Made by a program: the position numbers and the translations under genes
NCBI GenBank assembly: GCA_021840555.1
Contig: JAKBXW010000001.1
Location: 62,001-126,000 of the forward strand
Length of the DNA stretch: 64,000 nt
Reading direction: 5' to 3'
Source of the DNA: Nitrospirota bacterium
Lineage (GTDB): Bacteria > Nitrospirota > Leptospirillia > Leptospirillales > Leptospirillaceae
The notes under the pieces: generated by a model
Databases searched by the model: none
What the model was told of the DNA's origin: nothing
The model's input: the letters and a program-made list of their open reading frames with translations, nothing else
Shown: positions 7,538-16,624 of the stretch, in pieces
Position numbering within the stretch: position 1 is the first letter of the stretch
Layout of the letters: each line of letters begins with the position of its first letter

Positions 7538-9040
7538 ATGTCCCCTGAAATGTCCGGTGGCGAGATGCCAGAATCCATGAGGCCTCCGATGGAACCCACC
7601 CTCTGGCAGAAAAGCCGTCCGGGAGCCCGAGGTGTATTCCCGCCGGGGGTCCCTCCCGAGATTTTTGAGACCCGCTGTCCCGAAGGTCTAAGAAGGGAAT
7701 CCCCTCTCTCCCTTCCGGAGCTGTCGGAGCTTGACGTGGTCCGGCACTTTACCCGCCTCTCCCATCTGAATCGCGGGGTCGATACCCATTTCTACCCTCT
7801 TGGCTCCTGCACGATGAAATACAATCCCAAAATAATGGACAGGATTCCGGAGATTGCGGGGTTCCGCGACCTCCATCCAAGGATCGCGCCGGAAGGGATG
7901 CAGGGATTGCTGGAGTCACTTTACACCCTCGAGGAGTTATTAGGCCATCTCCTCGGGATGGAGGCCGTGACCCTGGCTCCGGCAGCCGGGGCCCATGGAG
8001 AACTGACCGGGATCCTGATCGCAAGGCGCTATTTCGAGTCCAGAGGAGACCGGGGACGGACGGAAATCCTGATTCCGGATTCGGCTCACGGGACCAATCC
8101 CGCCAGCGCGGCAATGGGTGGATTTTCCGTCCGCGTTCTTCCTTCGGGAAACGATGGCGGAGTGGATCTGGCCCATCTCGAAGAGGCCTTGTCAGAAAGA
8201 ACGGCGCTTGTGATGATGACTGTCCCGAGCACGCTGGGCATTTTCGAAAAGGATCTCCTCAAGATGGTGGCCATGGTCAAAGCCTCCGGCGCCCTTCTTT
8301 ACATGGATGGGGCCAATTTCAATGCCTTCATGGGACTTTTGAGACCCGGCGACCTGGGTTTCGACATCGTCCACATCAACACCCACAAGACGTTGGCCAC
8401 CCCCCACGGGGGCGGCGGACCTGGTTCCGGACCGGTCGGCGTCAAGGCCCATCTGGCGCCTTTCCTGCCCTCTCCCCGCATCCGGAAAGAGGGGGAACGC
8501 TTTTCCCTGGTTTCGCCAAAGACCTCAATCGGACCGATCCGGTCATTCATCGGATCTTCCCTTGTGCTTTTGAGAGCCCTCGGATATTTGCAGATGCTTG
8601 GAGCGGAAGGCGTCCGGCGGGTAGCCCTCTACGCCCTTCTCAACGCAAACTATCTCCGAGCCCGCTTATCGGGGACTCTTCCAAGAACCGGATCCGGACT
8701 CTGTGCCCATGAGTTCGTCCTTTCGGCGAAAGAACTAGGCGCCGAAGGCCTTCATGCTTCGGATCTTGCCAAGGAGATACTCGATGCCGGGTATTACGCT
8801 CCCACGATATCATTTCCGCTCATTGTCCCCGAGGCCATGATGATCGAGCCCACCGAGACGGAGTCGAAGGAGACGCTGGACCGTTTTGCCGAGGATTTCC
8901 GGAAGATCGTCGAACGGGCCCGGAGCAATCCGTCAAGGGTCAAGGAGGCGCCCCGCCGCACACCGGTCTCAAGACCCGACGAGGTGTCGGCGGCCCGGGA
9001 TCCCGTCCTTGCCGACCCGGCTTCCCTACGCGCTCTCTGA
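7538..9040 (+). CDS. gcvPB: Glycine dehydrogenase (decarboxylating) subunit 2
   Basis: A 500-residue beta subunit carrying the PLP site: K284 in INTHKTLATPHGGGG is the Schiff-base lysine. DTHFYPLGSCTMKYNPK and the glycine-rich loop GGGGPGSGPVGV are family hallmarks. GAGGT lies upstream of the ATG. The last 45 residues are Arg/Pro/Ala rich and look like a species-specific tail. The stop codon overlaps the ATG of the next gene (TGATG), so expression is coupled to the lipoyl enzyme. Confidence 0.94.
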   Translation: MSPEMSGGEMPESMRPPMEPTLWQKSRPGARGVFPPGVPPEIFETRCPEGLRRESPLSLPELSELDVVRHFTRLSHLNRGVDTHFYPLGSCTMKYNPKIMDRIPEIAGFRDLHPRIAPEGMQGLLESLYTLEELLGHLLGMEAVTLAPAAGAHGELTGILIARRYFESRGDRGRTEILIPDSAHGTNPASAAMGGFSVRVLPSGNDGGVDLAHLEEALSERTALVMMTVPSTLGIFEKDLLKMVAMVKASGALLYMDGANFNAFMGLLRPGDLGFDIVHINTHKTLATPHGGGGPGSGPVGVKAHLAPFLPSPRIRKEGERFSLVSPKTSIGPIRSFIGSSLVLLRALGYLQMLGAEGVRRVALYALLNANYLRARLSGTLPRTGSGLCAHEFVLSAKELGAEGLHASDLAKEILDAGYYAPTISFPLIVPEAMMIEPTETESKETLDRFAEDFRKIVERARSNPSRVKEAPRRTPVSRPDEVSAARDPVLADPASLRAL

Positions 9041-9768
9041 TGACCGTGATCGGAGACGCCCATGCGAAAGAGCCGGGGATTGTTTCCGATCGATGGGTTC
9101 TGCTGGTCGACGGAGCTGGAACCGCGCTCGGGCAGATGGCGCGTGACAAAGAGCTCAGTTCCCTGGTAAAGCCGGGGCGAACGGGAATCCTGCGGCTCTA
9201 CAGAATATCTTCCGGGGCCACGGTCGGGCGGACATGGTCCGGAGTCATTCCCCCGGATTGGGGATTGCCCCCGGAAACAATTGCCTTGCGCCAGACAGGT
9301 GGCGGGGCGGTTCTCCATGGTCAGGATCTTTGCCTTTCTCTGTTCTTTCCGCGAAACGCGATTTCCCCAGAATCCCGGAACTGGCCCCTTTTTTATGAAA
9401 GACTCCACGCTGCCTTTGCGGATTTCCTTCTTTGGGCCGGATATTCCACAACCATGGAGTCCCGGTGTACGTCGACGTCTCCTTCTGACAATTCATCATC
9501 AAAAGCATCCAGCGGATCCTTCTGTTTCAGGGAGAGCGTCCGGGGGGACCTGATGCAAAACGGCGTCAAGGTCCTTGGGGGGGCATTGGCCGTCGGACGC
9601 GGGGCGATCGTCTACCAGGGGTCCCTTCAGATTCCCGGGGAAAATCCGGAAGTCTTGTCAGGACTCTTCGAAGAATGGTATTGTTCGATAGGTAGGGATA
9701 GGATCGACAAGGCCTTAATGGCAAAGGAGATAGCCGGTGGGAGAGGTGGACCCTTTTGTCCGGATTGA
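9040..9768 (+). CDS. Lipoyl/octanoyl transferase, LipM/LplA family
   Basis: A 242-residue BPL/LPL-fold protein. RQTGGGAVLHG matches the conserved RxxGGGxVxH loop that binds the acyl group. FCFRESVRGDLMQNGVKVLGGALA contains a Cys-Phe motif like the catalytic Cys of LipM and the Lys of the K-x-x-G-x-A motif, followed by YQGSL (the usual HxG position). This favours an amidotransferase or octanoyltransferase over an ATP-using ligase, but the choice is not certain. It is translationally coupled to gcvPB and so probably lipoylates GcvH. Confidence 0.78.
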   Translation: MTVIGDAHAKEPGIVSDRWVLLVDGAGTALGQMARDKELSSLVKPGRTGILRLYRISSGATVGRTWSGVIPPDWGLPPETIALRQTGGGAVLHGQDLCLSLFFPRNAISPESRNWPLFYERLHAAFADFLLWAGYSTTMESRCTSTSPSDNSSSKASSGSFCFRESVRGDLMQNGVKVLGGALAVGRGAIVYQGSLQIPGENPEVLSGLFEEWYCSIGRDRIDKALMAKEIAGGRGGPFCPD

Positions 9769-10111
9769 ACTGACGAAAGAGCATTCCCCACCCGCAGAGC
9801 CTTTGGCGGCGGATGTTCGCGACAATCAGGGAAGGCTTGTCGTTCGGGCCGGCGAACGGGTGACGGCATCCCTGATGGACCGCCTCAGAAAAATGGGAAT
9901 TCTGGAAATCTATGTCACCACTCCGGAAGCTTCTTCGGCCGATTTCTGGCTTCGGTGGGGTGAGGATTGGCTTCGGGCGGCACGGAGCCGCCTTCTCCTT
10001 TTGACCCCCGAATCGGGAGTTCCGAAGGATATGCTCGACAGCTTTGACGGGGCGCTTGAAAAAGCCGTCAAGGAGACGGTCCATCAAAGGATCAGTTCGA
10101 TAGAGCCTTGA
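9737..10111 (+). CDS. Small protein of unknown function, HDOD neighbour
   Basis: A 124-residue protein starting at GTG 9737 with AAAGGAGA seven bases upstream. It overlaps the lipoyl enzyme gene by 32 bases. The segment AADVRDNQGRLVVRAGERVTASLMDRLRK (quoted in part) resembles the small beta motif often found next to HD-GYP or HDOD domains (DVxDxxGxxLLxxGxxLTxxxxxxLxxxGI). The C-terminal half is helical and amphipathic. It probably works with the HDOD protein 73 bases downstream; this is inferred from position. Confidence 0.6.
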   Translation: MGEVDPFVRIELTKEHSPPAEPLAADVRDNQGRLVVRAGERVTASLMDRLRKMGILEIYVTTPEASSADFWLRWGEDWLRAARSRLLLLTPESGVPKDMLDSFDGALEKAVKETVHQRISSIEP

Positions 10112-10184
10112 GGAAGAAGGGGAGAGAAAATCCCCGGGGATGCCGTTTGATCCTGATCTTCGGGAACATTTCGGAGAAAATTGC

Positions 10185-11060
10185 ATGAATCAGAACCCCT
10201 CCTTCTCCCCGAACTCTTCTCAAAAGGCCCGGCCCTCGACCGACAAGCTTTTCGAAAGAATATCCAGCATCGACCATCTGCCAACCCTTCCGGTCATCGT
10301 CCGGACGGCTCTCGCCTATCTTGACGACCCTGATGTCTCCATGGCCCGCCTGGCGCGGATTATCGAAGAAGACCAGTCGATGGCCGCCCGAATCCTCAAA
10401 GTGGCGAATTCCCCTTATTATGCCCGCTCCGGGAAGATCGGAATGATCCGTGAGGCGATCCTCCTCCTGGGCCTGAACGGAATCCGGGGCCTGATTCTAT
10501 CGATGTCGGTTCTTCAGCTTGTGGCCGGCCGCGAAGGGGTTATCAAGCTCTGGAAGCATTCCTTTGCCGTTTCGATCCTTTCCCGGATACTCGGAGAAAA
10601 TCTGGGGGTCGGTCAACCGGAGGATCTGGCGACGGCAGGCTTGCTCCACGACTTCGGGAAGGTGATCTACTATCTTGACTTTGAACCCTGGATCCCCGAG
10701 TTGATGAGGAAGGATCCGGGAATTCCGGACTGGAAGTTTGAAGAGGATCTGTTCGGGGCGAGCCACGCCTTTGTCGGATTCCGTCTGGCCTATTTCTGGC
10801 ATTTTCCCTCCTCGATCCGTGTTCCGATAGGATGGCACAACAATCCTTCGAAGTCTCCTTCATACCAGCTGGAAACATCGATCATCGCTCTTGCGGACGG
10901 TCTGGCAACCCTCGCCGGGTTCGGCCTCGAGGAGGCCCCCTGTCCGGAGTCTACGATGTTCGACGCCCTCCGCTCCCTGGATCTGACGGAAAAACAGCTG
11001 GAGGTCGTTCTGCAGCTTATGATGGAGAACCTCCCCAAGCTGGAGGCTCCGGATTTCTGA
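10185..11060 (+). CDS. HDOD domain signalling protein
   Basis: A 291-residue protein dominated by an HDOD domain (LPTLPVIVRTALAYLDDPDVS at the start, then IIEEDQSMAARILKVANSPYY and LLGLNGIRGLILSMSV). GLLHDFGKVIYYL retains the HD pair, though most HDOD proteins are not active phosphohydrolases. No partner domain is fused. ATG 10185 has GGAG nine bases upstream; ATG 10140 is in frame with a more distant GGGGAG. HDOD proteins often act in cyclic-di-GMP or motility signalling, which suits the neighbourhood, but the specific role is unknown. Confidence 0.82.
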   Translation: MNQNPSFSPNSSQKARPSTDKLFERISSIDHLPTLPVIVRTALAYLDDPDVSMARLARIIEEDQSMAARILKVANSPYYARSGKIGMIREAILLLGLNGIRGLILSMSVLQLVAGREGVIKLWKHSFAVSILSRILGENLGVGQPEDLATAGLLHDFGKVIYYLDFEPWIPELMRKDPGIPDWKFEEDLFGASHAFVGFRLAYFWHFPSSIRVPIGWHNNPSKSPSYQLETSIIALADGLATLAGFGLEEAPCPESTMFDALRSLDLTEKQLEVVLQLMMENLPKLEAPDF

Positions 11061-11097
11061 CCGTTCCTTTTCTCAAGACCTCTCCGCTCCGGACGTA

Positions 11098-12072
11098 GTG
11101 GCCAGCGATATAATGGAAGCGCTTTCTCCGGCCATGGCCCGCGAGTTTTTCGACTGGGCCGTTCTTGTCGATCCTCCCCCTGCCCCTGAATGGGGGTTTT
11201 TCATGGAATGGCTTTCCGGGGGCCGCCAGGGAAGTCTCGAGTATCTTGAGCGAACGGCATCGAGGCGGCGCTCCATCTCTGACGGCTACCCCGGTTACCG
11301 GACGCTCGTTCTCGCTCTTCTGCCTTATGACCCGGGAGCCTTCGGGCCTGCTCCGGCCCAAGGGGGTCTCGAGATCGCGCGCTATGCGGTGGGAGAGGAT
11401 TATCATGTCCGGTTCGAAAAAGCCTTCGGCCGGATCCTCTCGGAAATCTCGCCCTTGTTTCCCCCCGGAGAGAAACCACTGGTCAAGCCGGACCATGGAA
11501 GCATTCTTGAAAAGTCCTACGCCCAGATGGCCGGTCTTGGGAAAATGGGTAAAAACACCCTCCTGCTTCATCCGCGTCTTGGCTCCTGGTTTACAATCGG
11601 ATCCCTTCTCCTGAAGACTCCCCTCCTTGAGAAAACGCTCCCTTCCTCCGACAGGGATCCCTGCGGCCCGTGCTCAAGATGTCTCGATGCCTGTCCGACG
11701 AATGCGTTTGAAGCTCCCCATCTTCTCGACGCCAGACGATGTCTCAGCTATCTGACGATCGAACGGCCGGGAGACGACGGGGCTGGTCTCAGAAAATCCC
11801 ATGGAGGGGGATGGCTGTTTGGATGCGACCTCTGCCAGGAGGTCTGTCCCCACAATGCGGACCGACTTCCCGGCTCCCCGGTGGATGGGATTTCCCGCTT
11901 CCTTTCTGTCGAGGATCCGACGGAATCCGACATGCGCGCCTTCAGAAAGACCCATGGAGCTTTGTCCAGGGTTCCGGTTCATCGACTTCTTGAAAGGGTT
12001 CGGGAGGCTGCGATGTCCGAAAAAGGGGCAAGCGCTCCGGAGCATGGAGAAAAAAGGTCGAGTCCGATATAA
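11098..12072 (+). CDS. queG: Epoxyqueuosine reductase
   Basis: A 324-residue protein for the last step of queuosine tRNA modification, reducing epoxyqueuosine to queuosine with cobalamin and Fe-S clusters. CGPCSRCLDACPTNA and CLSYLTIE plus GCDLCQEVCPHN supply two 4Fe-4S clusters. The N-terminal half has the QueG pattern (YPGYRTLVLALLPY, RYAVGEDYHV, GLGKMGKNTLLLHP). The proposed start is GTG 11098; no clear ribosome-binding site is seen and ATG 11113 is an alternative. It is unrelated to the flagellar genes next door. Confidence 0.9.
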   Translation: MASDIMEALSPAMAREFFDWAVLVDPPPAPEWGFFMEWLSGGRQGSLEYLERTASRRRSISDGYPGYRTLVLALLPYDPGAFGPAPAQGGLEIARYAVGEDYHVRFEKAFGRILSEISPLFPPGEKPLVKPDHGSILEKSYAQMAGLGKMGKNTLLLHPRLGSWFTIGSLLLKTPLLEKTLPSSDRDPCGPCSRCLDACPTNAFEAPHLLDARRCLSYLTIERPGDDGAGLRKSHGGGWLFGCDLCQEVCPHNADRLPGSPVDGISRFLSVEDPTESDMRAFRKTHGALSRVPVHRLLERVREAAMSEKGASAPEHGEKRSSPI

Positions 12073-12073
12073 T
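12045..12073 (+). promoter_or_regulatory. Sigma-70-type promoter for the flagellar activator gene
   Basis: TGGAGA (12045-12050), a 17-base spacer and a perfect TATAAT (12068-12073). The -10 overlaps the queG stop codon. The predicted start near 12080 gives a leader of about 60 bases before ATG 12143. A housekeeping promoter at the top of the cascade would be expected for a class I flagellar regulator. Confidence 0.5.
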
Positions 12074-12142
12074 CTTGCGAAAAGAGTGCCTCGTCCTCCG
12101 CAGAATGGAGGGGGCGAGATATTGGGACCCGAAGGAGAACCC

Positions 12143-13219
12143 ATGTCAAAGAAAGGTTCCCCCCGCCCGGATTTTTCCGTTCGCTTCATCGGTCGATCCA
12201 GGCCGGTTTCGGAACTGCTTGAACTGGTCGCCCGCGTGGCCAGGAGCGAGTCTACGGTTCTGATTACAGGAGAGAGCGGGACGGGAAAGGAAAGAATCGC
12301 CCGGATCCTCCACGAAGAAAGTCCGAGAGCCCGCGCACCCTTTGTTCCGGTTAACTGCGGGGCCATTCCCGAGGGGCTCATGGAAAGCGAACTCTTTGGC
12401 CATGAAAAAGGAGCCTTTACCGGGGCGTCGAACGGAAGGGCCGGCCGATTCGAGGTCGCGGAGGGAGGAACCATTTTTTTTGACGAGATCGGGGAGTTGG
12501 CGGTCACCCTCCAGGTCAAGCTTTTGCGGGTTCTTCAGGAAAAAGTCTATGAAAAGGTGGGAGGGATAAAACCCCGGACCGCCAACGTCCGCGTTCTGGC
12601 CGCCACTCACAGAAATCTCGAGGAAATGGTCCGCTCTGGTGGGTTCCGTGAGGATCTCTACTACAGGCTGGCCGTCATTCCCGTTGAAATTCCTCCCTTG
12701 CGCAAACGCCCGGAAGACATCCCGCTTCTCATCGATTTTTTTATCAGAAGGTGGCAGGAAGAAGGACGGGGGGATCCGGTCACACTCTCTCCCGCCGCCA
12801 TGAATGCCCTGACCCTGTATGAATGGCCGGGAAATGTGAGAGAGCTTGAAAACGTGATGGAACGCCTCCTGGTTCTTTCGGGTGGAGAAAAAGTCGACAT
12901 TTCCGACCTCCCCGAAAAGATATGCCGGCAAGGAACCCCCCTCCTCCCTCCCGAGGCGGAACCGGAAATCATGGAGACGGAGGCCAGAAACTCTTCTCCG
13001 GAACCGTTTTCGGCCGGGGCGGAGAGGATGGTGGTCCCAATGGGAGGAGATCTTCTCGGAAAGGACTTCAACCTGGCGTCCTTCCTGGGCGACCTCGAGC
13101 GGAGCCTGCTTCTCCAGGCCCTTGAACGAGCCAGTGGAAATCGCTCAAAGGCCGCGGAAATCCTGGGAATCAACCGAACGACATTGATCGAGAAAATCAG
13201 GCGATTCCGCATATCGTGA
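12143..13219 (+). CDS. Sigma-54-dependent transcriptional activator, FleQ-like without receiver domain
   Basis: A 358-residue activator. It begins almost directly with the AAA+ domain: Walker A GESGTGKE, GAFTGA (residues 90-95) for sigma-54 contact, Walker B FFDEIGEL, and the R-finger region FREDLYYRL. The C-terminal Fis-type helix-turn-helix reads RSKAAEILGINRTTLIEKI. There is no N-terminal sensory or FleQ/REC domain. ATG 12143 has AAGGAG five bases upstream. As the first gene before the two-component pair and a sigma-54-driven flagellar operon, it is a likely flagellar master regulator. Confidence 0.85.
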   Translation: MSKKGSPRPDFSVRFIGRSRPVSELLELVARVARSESTVLITGESGTGKERIARILHEESPRARAPFVPVNCGAIPEGLMESELFGHEKGAFTGASNGRAGRFEVAEGGTIFFDEIGELAVTLQVKLLRVLQEKVYEKVGGIKPRTANVRVLAATHRNLEEMVRSGGFREDLYYRLAVIPVEIPPLRKRPEDIPLLIDFFIRRWQEEGRGDPVTLSPAAMNALTLYEWPGNVRELENVMERLLVLSGGEKVDISDLPEKICRQGTPLLPPEAEPEIMETEARNSSPEPFSAGAERMVVPMGGDLLGKDFNLASFLGDLERSLLLQALERASGNRSKAAEILGINRTTLIEKIRRFRIS

Positions 13220-13305
13220 GCAAGAAGTGGTGAGGGTTCCCCGATCTCCCGGTCCGCACGTTCCGGAGAATCCCGAGGCTGATGAACCCAAGGAGAGAGA
13301 CGATA

Positions 13306-15390
13306 ATGATGGCAAAGAAGGTCGCCTCCAAAAATCGTGTCATCGTCCTCGCGGGCCTCGCTGTTTTCCTGTCGCTTTCCGGATTCTCTACGGGGGCCCT
13401 TGGAAGAACGACCCCCGCACCCGTGGGAAGGTTAGGGCCGAAAGACGATCTGACACTCCTTTCCGTGGCGCGGAAGGATTTGAGATCCCAGCACCTCAAA
13501 ATGGCCGAAGAGGCCATCTCCGAACTTCTTTCCTCCCATCCCCATTCGATTTACCGGGGGCCTGCCCTTCTTCTGCTGGCCAGAATCCATGGCCGAAAGG
13601 CCCTGCAAAAAGGAGCCCGGAACTTCAGGGAGCCCCTTGTCTATTTCCGCAGGGCGGAGGCGGTTCTCCCTCCGGGCTGGGACAAGGGAGAGGTCCTTTT
13701 CCGCGAGGGGCGCTACCTCATCCGTCAGCGATTCGGAGCGGAAGGGCGGGGGATCCTTTCGCGTCTCCTCACCCTATACCCCGAAAGCCCATGGGGCTTC
13801 CGGGCCCGGCTCGCCATTGCCGACTCCTGGCGGGAGCGGGGCAATCTCCGCAGGGCGGAGGCGATGCTGGAGGAAGCGCGGGCGCGTCTGGGCTCCTACG
13901 CCACGAAAGAAGACCGCCTCCGCTATGCCTATCTCCGGGGCCATCTCCTTCTGGATCGGGGGAATCTCCCGGGTGCCGAATCCGCTTTCCTCGCCGCTCT
14001 TTCCCTCTCGAAACGATATCCCTACCATCATCCGGGATCCCTTCTTCTGCTGGCCCGCACCGCCTACGCCCTTCATCACAACCATCGGGCTGCCGTTCTT
14101 TTCCGGAGTTTTGAGCGTCTGTTTCCCGATGATCCCCGGTCGGGAGAAGCCGAGTACTACCTGGCCAGGCTTTCCGGACGTTTCGGCCTCCCCTCTCATG
14201 AACGGGCCCGCTTGAGAGCCGTTGTGGCGGACAATCCGGGCAGCACCGCCAGCCATATGGCCCGGATCGAACTGTTGCGGCAGATCCTCCTGCGCGAATC
14301 TCCGGCACAGAAAGGCCGGGACCTGCCCGAGCTTCTTTCCCGGGCGATTCGGGAACTCGGCCGGATCGCTCCGGAAGAGCGAAACCAGAGAGTCGCGAAT
14401 GAAGCGACCCTTCTTCGAATCCGACTTGAGGCTCAGGCGGGCGACTGGGAGGAGGCAATCCGGGAGTCCGCCCGGCTCGAGGGCCGGATCGATCCGGCCT
14501 CCCGGCTGGGACAAAGGGTCCGTAAACAGGAGGAAACGCTGGTCCTGGGCCGGATCGCCCATTTTTCAAAACCCCTTCGGGCCCGAAAGGTTCTGGCCCT
14601 CTATCGGGCCTACCGCTACCGCCTTCCCCCTCCCACGGATCCCCAAGGGGCTGCGCTCTATCTGGTCCTGGCCAGGGCGGAGAGAAAGGTCGGTCACAGG
14701 AAACGCGCTGAAAAGGTGCTAGCGAACGTCCTCGACGTCGTTCGCGACCCGGCCATCCGGGAGGAGGCACGAAGAGTTCGCTACCGGTGGCTGGTGAAGG
14801 ACGGCCAGAAAGTTCGGGCCTATCAATGGGCGATGATGCTCGCCATCGATTCGACGATTCCTTCTCCGGGACGGGAGAGATGGTTCTCGAATGCCGAGGA
14901 ACTGGCGCGGACCATGAAAAACCCCGGGCTTGAGCAGCGGGTTCTTTCCCGCTGGTCCGAATCGGGACTTCCCATGGATAACCCGGGCAAGGGCCTGGCC
15001 CGTCTTGGCCTTCTCGATATCCGGGCGGGACATGCGGGAAGGGGGCTCGCCCTCCTCAAGCGCGCCCTTCCCGAAATCGAAGACAATCCGAAGGATCAGC
15101 CACTCCTCGCAGAGGTCCTCTTTCATCTTGGCCAGGAATCCTTTCTGCGGGGAAAGCGGGCCGAGGCCCGACGCTACTGGCAGAAAATGCTGGCCTGTTG
15201 CCCCAACGGTCCCCACGGAGGGTGGGTCACCTACCAGTTGGGCCAGATATCCCTGTCCGAGGGCCATCCCAGGGAAGCTCTCGACTGGTTTGAGAAGACC
15301 GTCAGGCAGTATTCCGGGGATGAGGTGGCCAGGATTGCCGAACAGAAGATAAGCGCCCTGAAGCTGGAGAAAAAGGATGGAAAACCCTGA
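13306..15390 (+). CDS. Secreted tetratricopeptide-repeat protein
   Basis: A 694-residue protein. The first 35 or so residues form a signal peptide (basic VASKNR, then VIVLAGLAVFLSLSGF). The rest is helical repeat with TPR signatures (for example LLLARIHGRKALQKGARNF, YLRGHLLLDRGNLPGAESAF, and near the end VTYQLGQISLSEGHPREALDWF). ATG 13306 has AAGGAG ten bases upstream. It overlaps the kinase gene by 14 bases, so it belongs to the regulatory operon. A periplasmic scaffold or sensor is plausible; no specific function can be assigned. Confidence 0.75.
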   Translation: MMAKKVASKNRVIVLAGLAVFLSLSGFSTGALGRTTPAPVGRLGPKDDLTLLSVARKDLRSQHLKMAEEAISELLSSHPHSIYRGPALLLLARIHGRKALQKGARNFREPLVYFRRAEAVLPPGWDKGEVLFREGRYLIRQRFGAEGRGILSRLLTLYPESPWGFRARLAIADSWRERGNLRRAEAMLEEARARLGSYATKEDRLRYAYLRGHLLLDRGNLPGAESAFLAALSLSKRYPYHHPGSLLLLARTAYALHHNHRAAVLFRSFERLFPDDPRSGEAEYYLARLSGRFGLPSHERARLRAVVADNPGSTASHMARIELLRQILLRESPAQKGRDLPELLSRAIRELGRIAPEERNQRVANEATLLRIRLEAQAGDWEEAIRESARLEGRIDPASRLGQRVRKQEETLVLGRIAHFSKPLRARKVLALYRAYRYRLPPPTDPQGAALYLVLARAERKVGHRKRAEKVLANVLDVVRDPAIREEARRVRYRWLVKDGQKVRAYQWAMMLAIDSTIPSPGRERWFSNAEELARTMKNPGLEQRVLSRWSESGLPMDNPGKGLARLGLLDIRAGHAGRGLALLKRALPEIEDNPKDQPLLAEVLFHLGQESFLRGKRAEARRYWQKMLACCPNGPHGGWVTYQLGQISLSEGHPREALDWFEKTVRQYSGDEVARIAEQKISALKLEKKDGKP

Positions 15391-16624
15391 GAACGTATCC
15401 GATTCGCAAGTTGCTGCGGAGGACCGCGAGACTATTCTGAAGCAGGCTTTCCTTTCCTTCCAGTCCGCATCCGAGTCCCTTGTCACCTCCTACGCCGCCC
15501 TCGAAAAGAGGATCGCCGACCTTTCGGAGGCTCTCTCCCGGAAAAATATGGACTTCGACCGCCAGGGGAGTTTTCTGGAGGCCATCCTGAAAAGCCTCTC
15601 CGCCGGTGTTCTTGTTCTTTCGCCGGGAGGTTCCGTTCTTTACCGGAATCCGGCCATGGAGGTTTTTTCCGGGATTTCCGAAGGGTCTATCCTGCCCCTG
15701 CTTGAGAGGAAAGGGCTGTGGCCTCCGGACGGGAGCGAGGATGCCGCCTTCGACGACCGGAGTCGGTCCTGGGGAGTGGTGCGACGCCCAGTTCCGGGTC
15801 CGGAAGGAGGCGCGATCGGCTATGTCTTCATTTTTACCGATGTGACCCGGATTCGTGAAATGGAGGAGGAGATGGCCCGGGACCGGAGACTTCGGGCGAT
15901 GGGGGAAATGATCGCCCAAATCGCCCATGAGCTCCGGAACCCTCTCGGAAGTCTCGAGCTGTTTGCTGCCCTGCTGACAAAAGACGCGACAACACCCGAA
16001 GGAAGGGAATACCTCGGACATATGACCACCTCGATCGCCTCCATGGATCGTCTGATCGGAAATCTTCTCTATCACACCCGAACTCCGGATCTCCAGGAAG
16101 GATGGTTTGACGCCGGGACCCTGATTGGACGCATTGCCGACGATTTCTCCCGCATGGTCCACTCCGCCTCTCGCTCCCGCTCTGCCAGAACACTGACATT
16201 CCGTCGGGTGCCCGATTCCTCCAGTGTCCTTCTTTGTGTCGACGAGGAACTTATCACCCATGCCCTTTTCAACCTTCTCGGCAACGGGCTCGAGGCCCTC
16301 TTGGGGGTCCCGTCTTCGGAGAATCGATCAAGGGAGCTCCGGCTGGAATCTCTTGTAGCCCGTGACAGGAGTTACCTTTTTATCGTGAAAGACAATGGCA
16401 TCGGAATTGCTGAAGATGTGGCTGAGCGAATTTTTGACCCCTTTTTCACCACGCGGGCCAAAGGAACCGGGTTGGGGCTTTCCATCGTCCACAACATTGC
16501 CGTGGCCCATGGGGGGGAAATTCGCTACGATCGTGAGGGGGAATGGACGGTTTTTTCCCTGTCCCTTCCTCCGGGACGCGTTCGGTCAAAGTCGGCCAAT
16601 GGAAATGAAGGAGGCGCCAGGTGA
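15377..16624 (+). CDS. flrB: Cytoplasmic sensor histidine kinase, FlrB/FleS-like
   Basis: A 415-residue kinase with no membrane segment. Order: coiled-coil start (residues 20-65), PAS-like segment (LKSLSAGVLVLSPGG to FIFTDVTRIREME), HisKA with H184 in AHELRNPLGSLEL, then ATPase boxes N (FNLLGNGLEAL), G1 (DNGIGI) and G2 (GTGLGLSIV). This layout matches the soluble flagellar kinases FlrB and FleS. It is coupled to the response regulator by a GTGA overlap. The symbol is given by analogy. Confidence 0.82.
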   Translation: MENPENVSDSQVAAEDRETILKQAFLSFQSASESLVTSYAALEKRIADLSEALSRKNMDFDRQGSFLEAILKSLSAGVLVLSPGGSVLYRNPAMEVFSGISEGSILPLLERKGLWPPDGSEDAAFDDRSRSWGVVRRPVPGPEGGAIGYVFIFTDVTRIREMEEEMARDRRLRAMGEMIAQIAHELRNPLGSLELFAALLTKDATTPEGREYLGHMTTSIASMDRLIGNLLYHTRTPDLQEGWFDAGTLIGRIADDFSRMVHSASRSRSARTLTFRRVPDSSSVLLCVDEELITHALFNLLGNGLEALLGVPSSENRSRELRLESLVARDRSYLFIVKDNGIGIAEDVAERIFDPFFTTRAKGTGLGLSIVHNIAVAHGGEIRYDREGEWTVFSLSLPPGRVRSKSANGNEGGAR

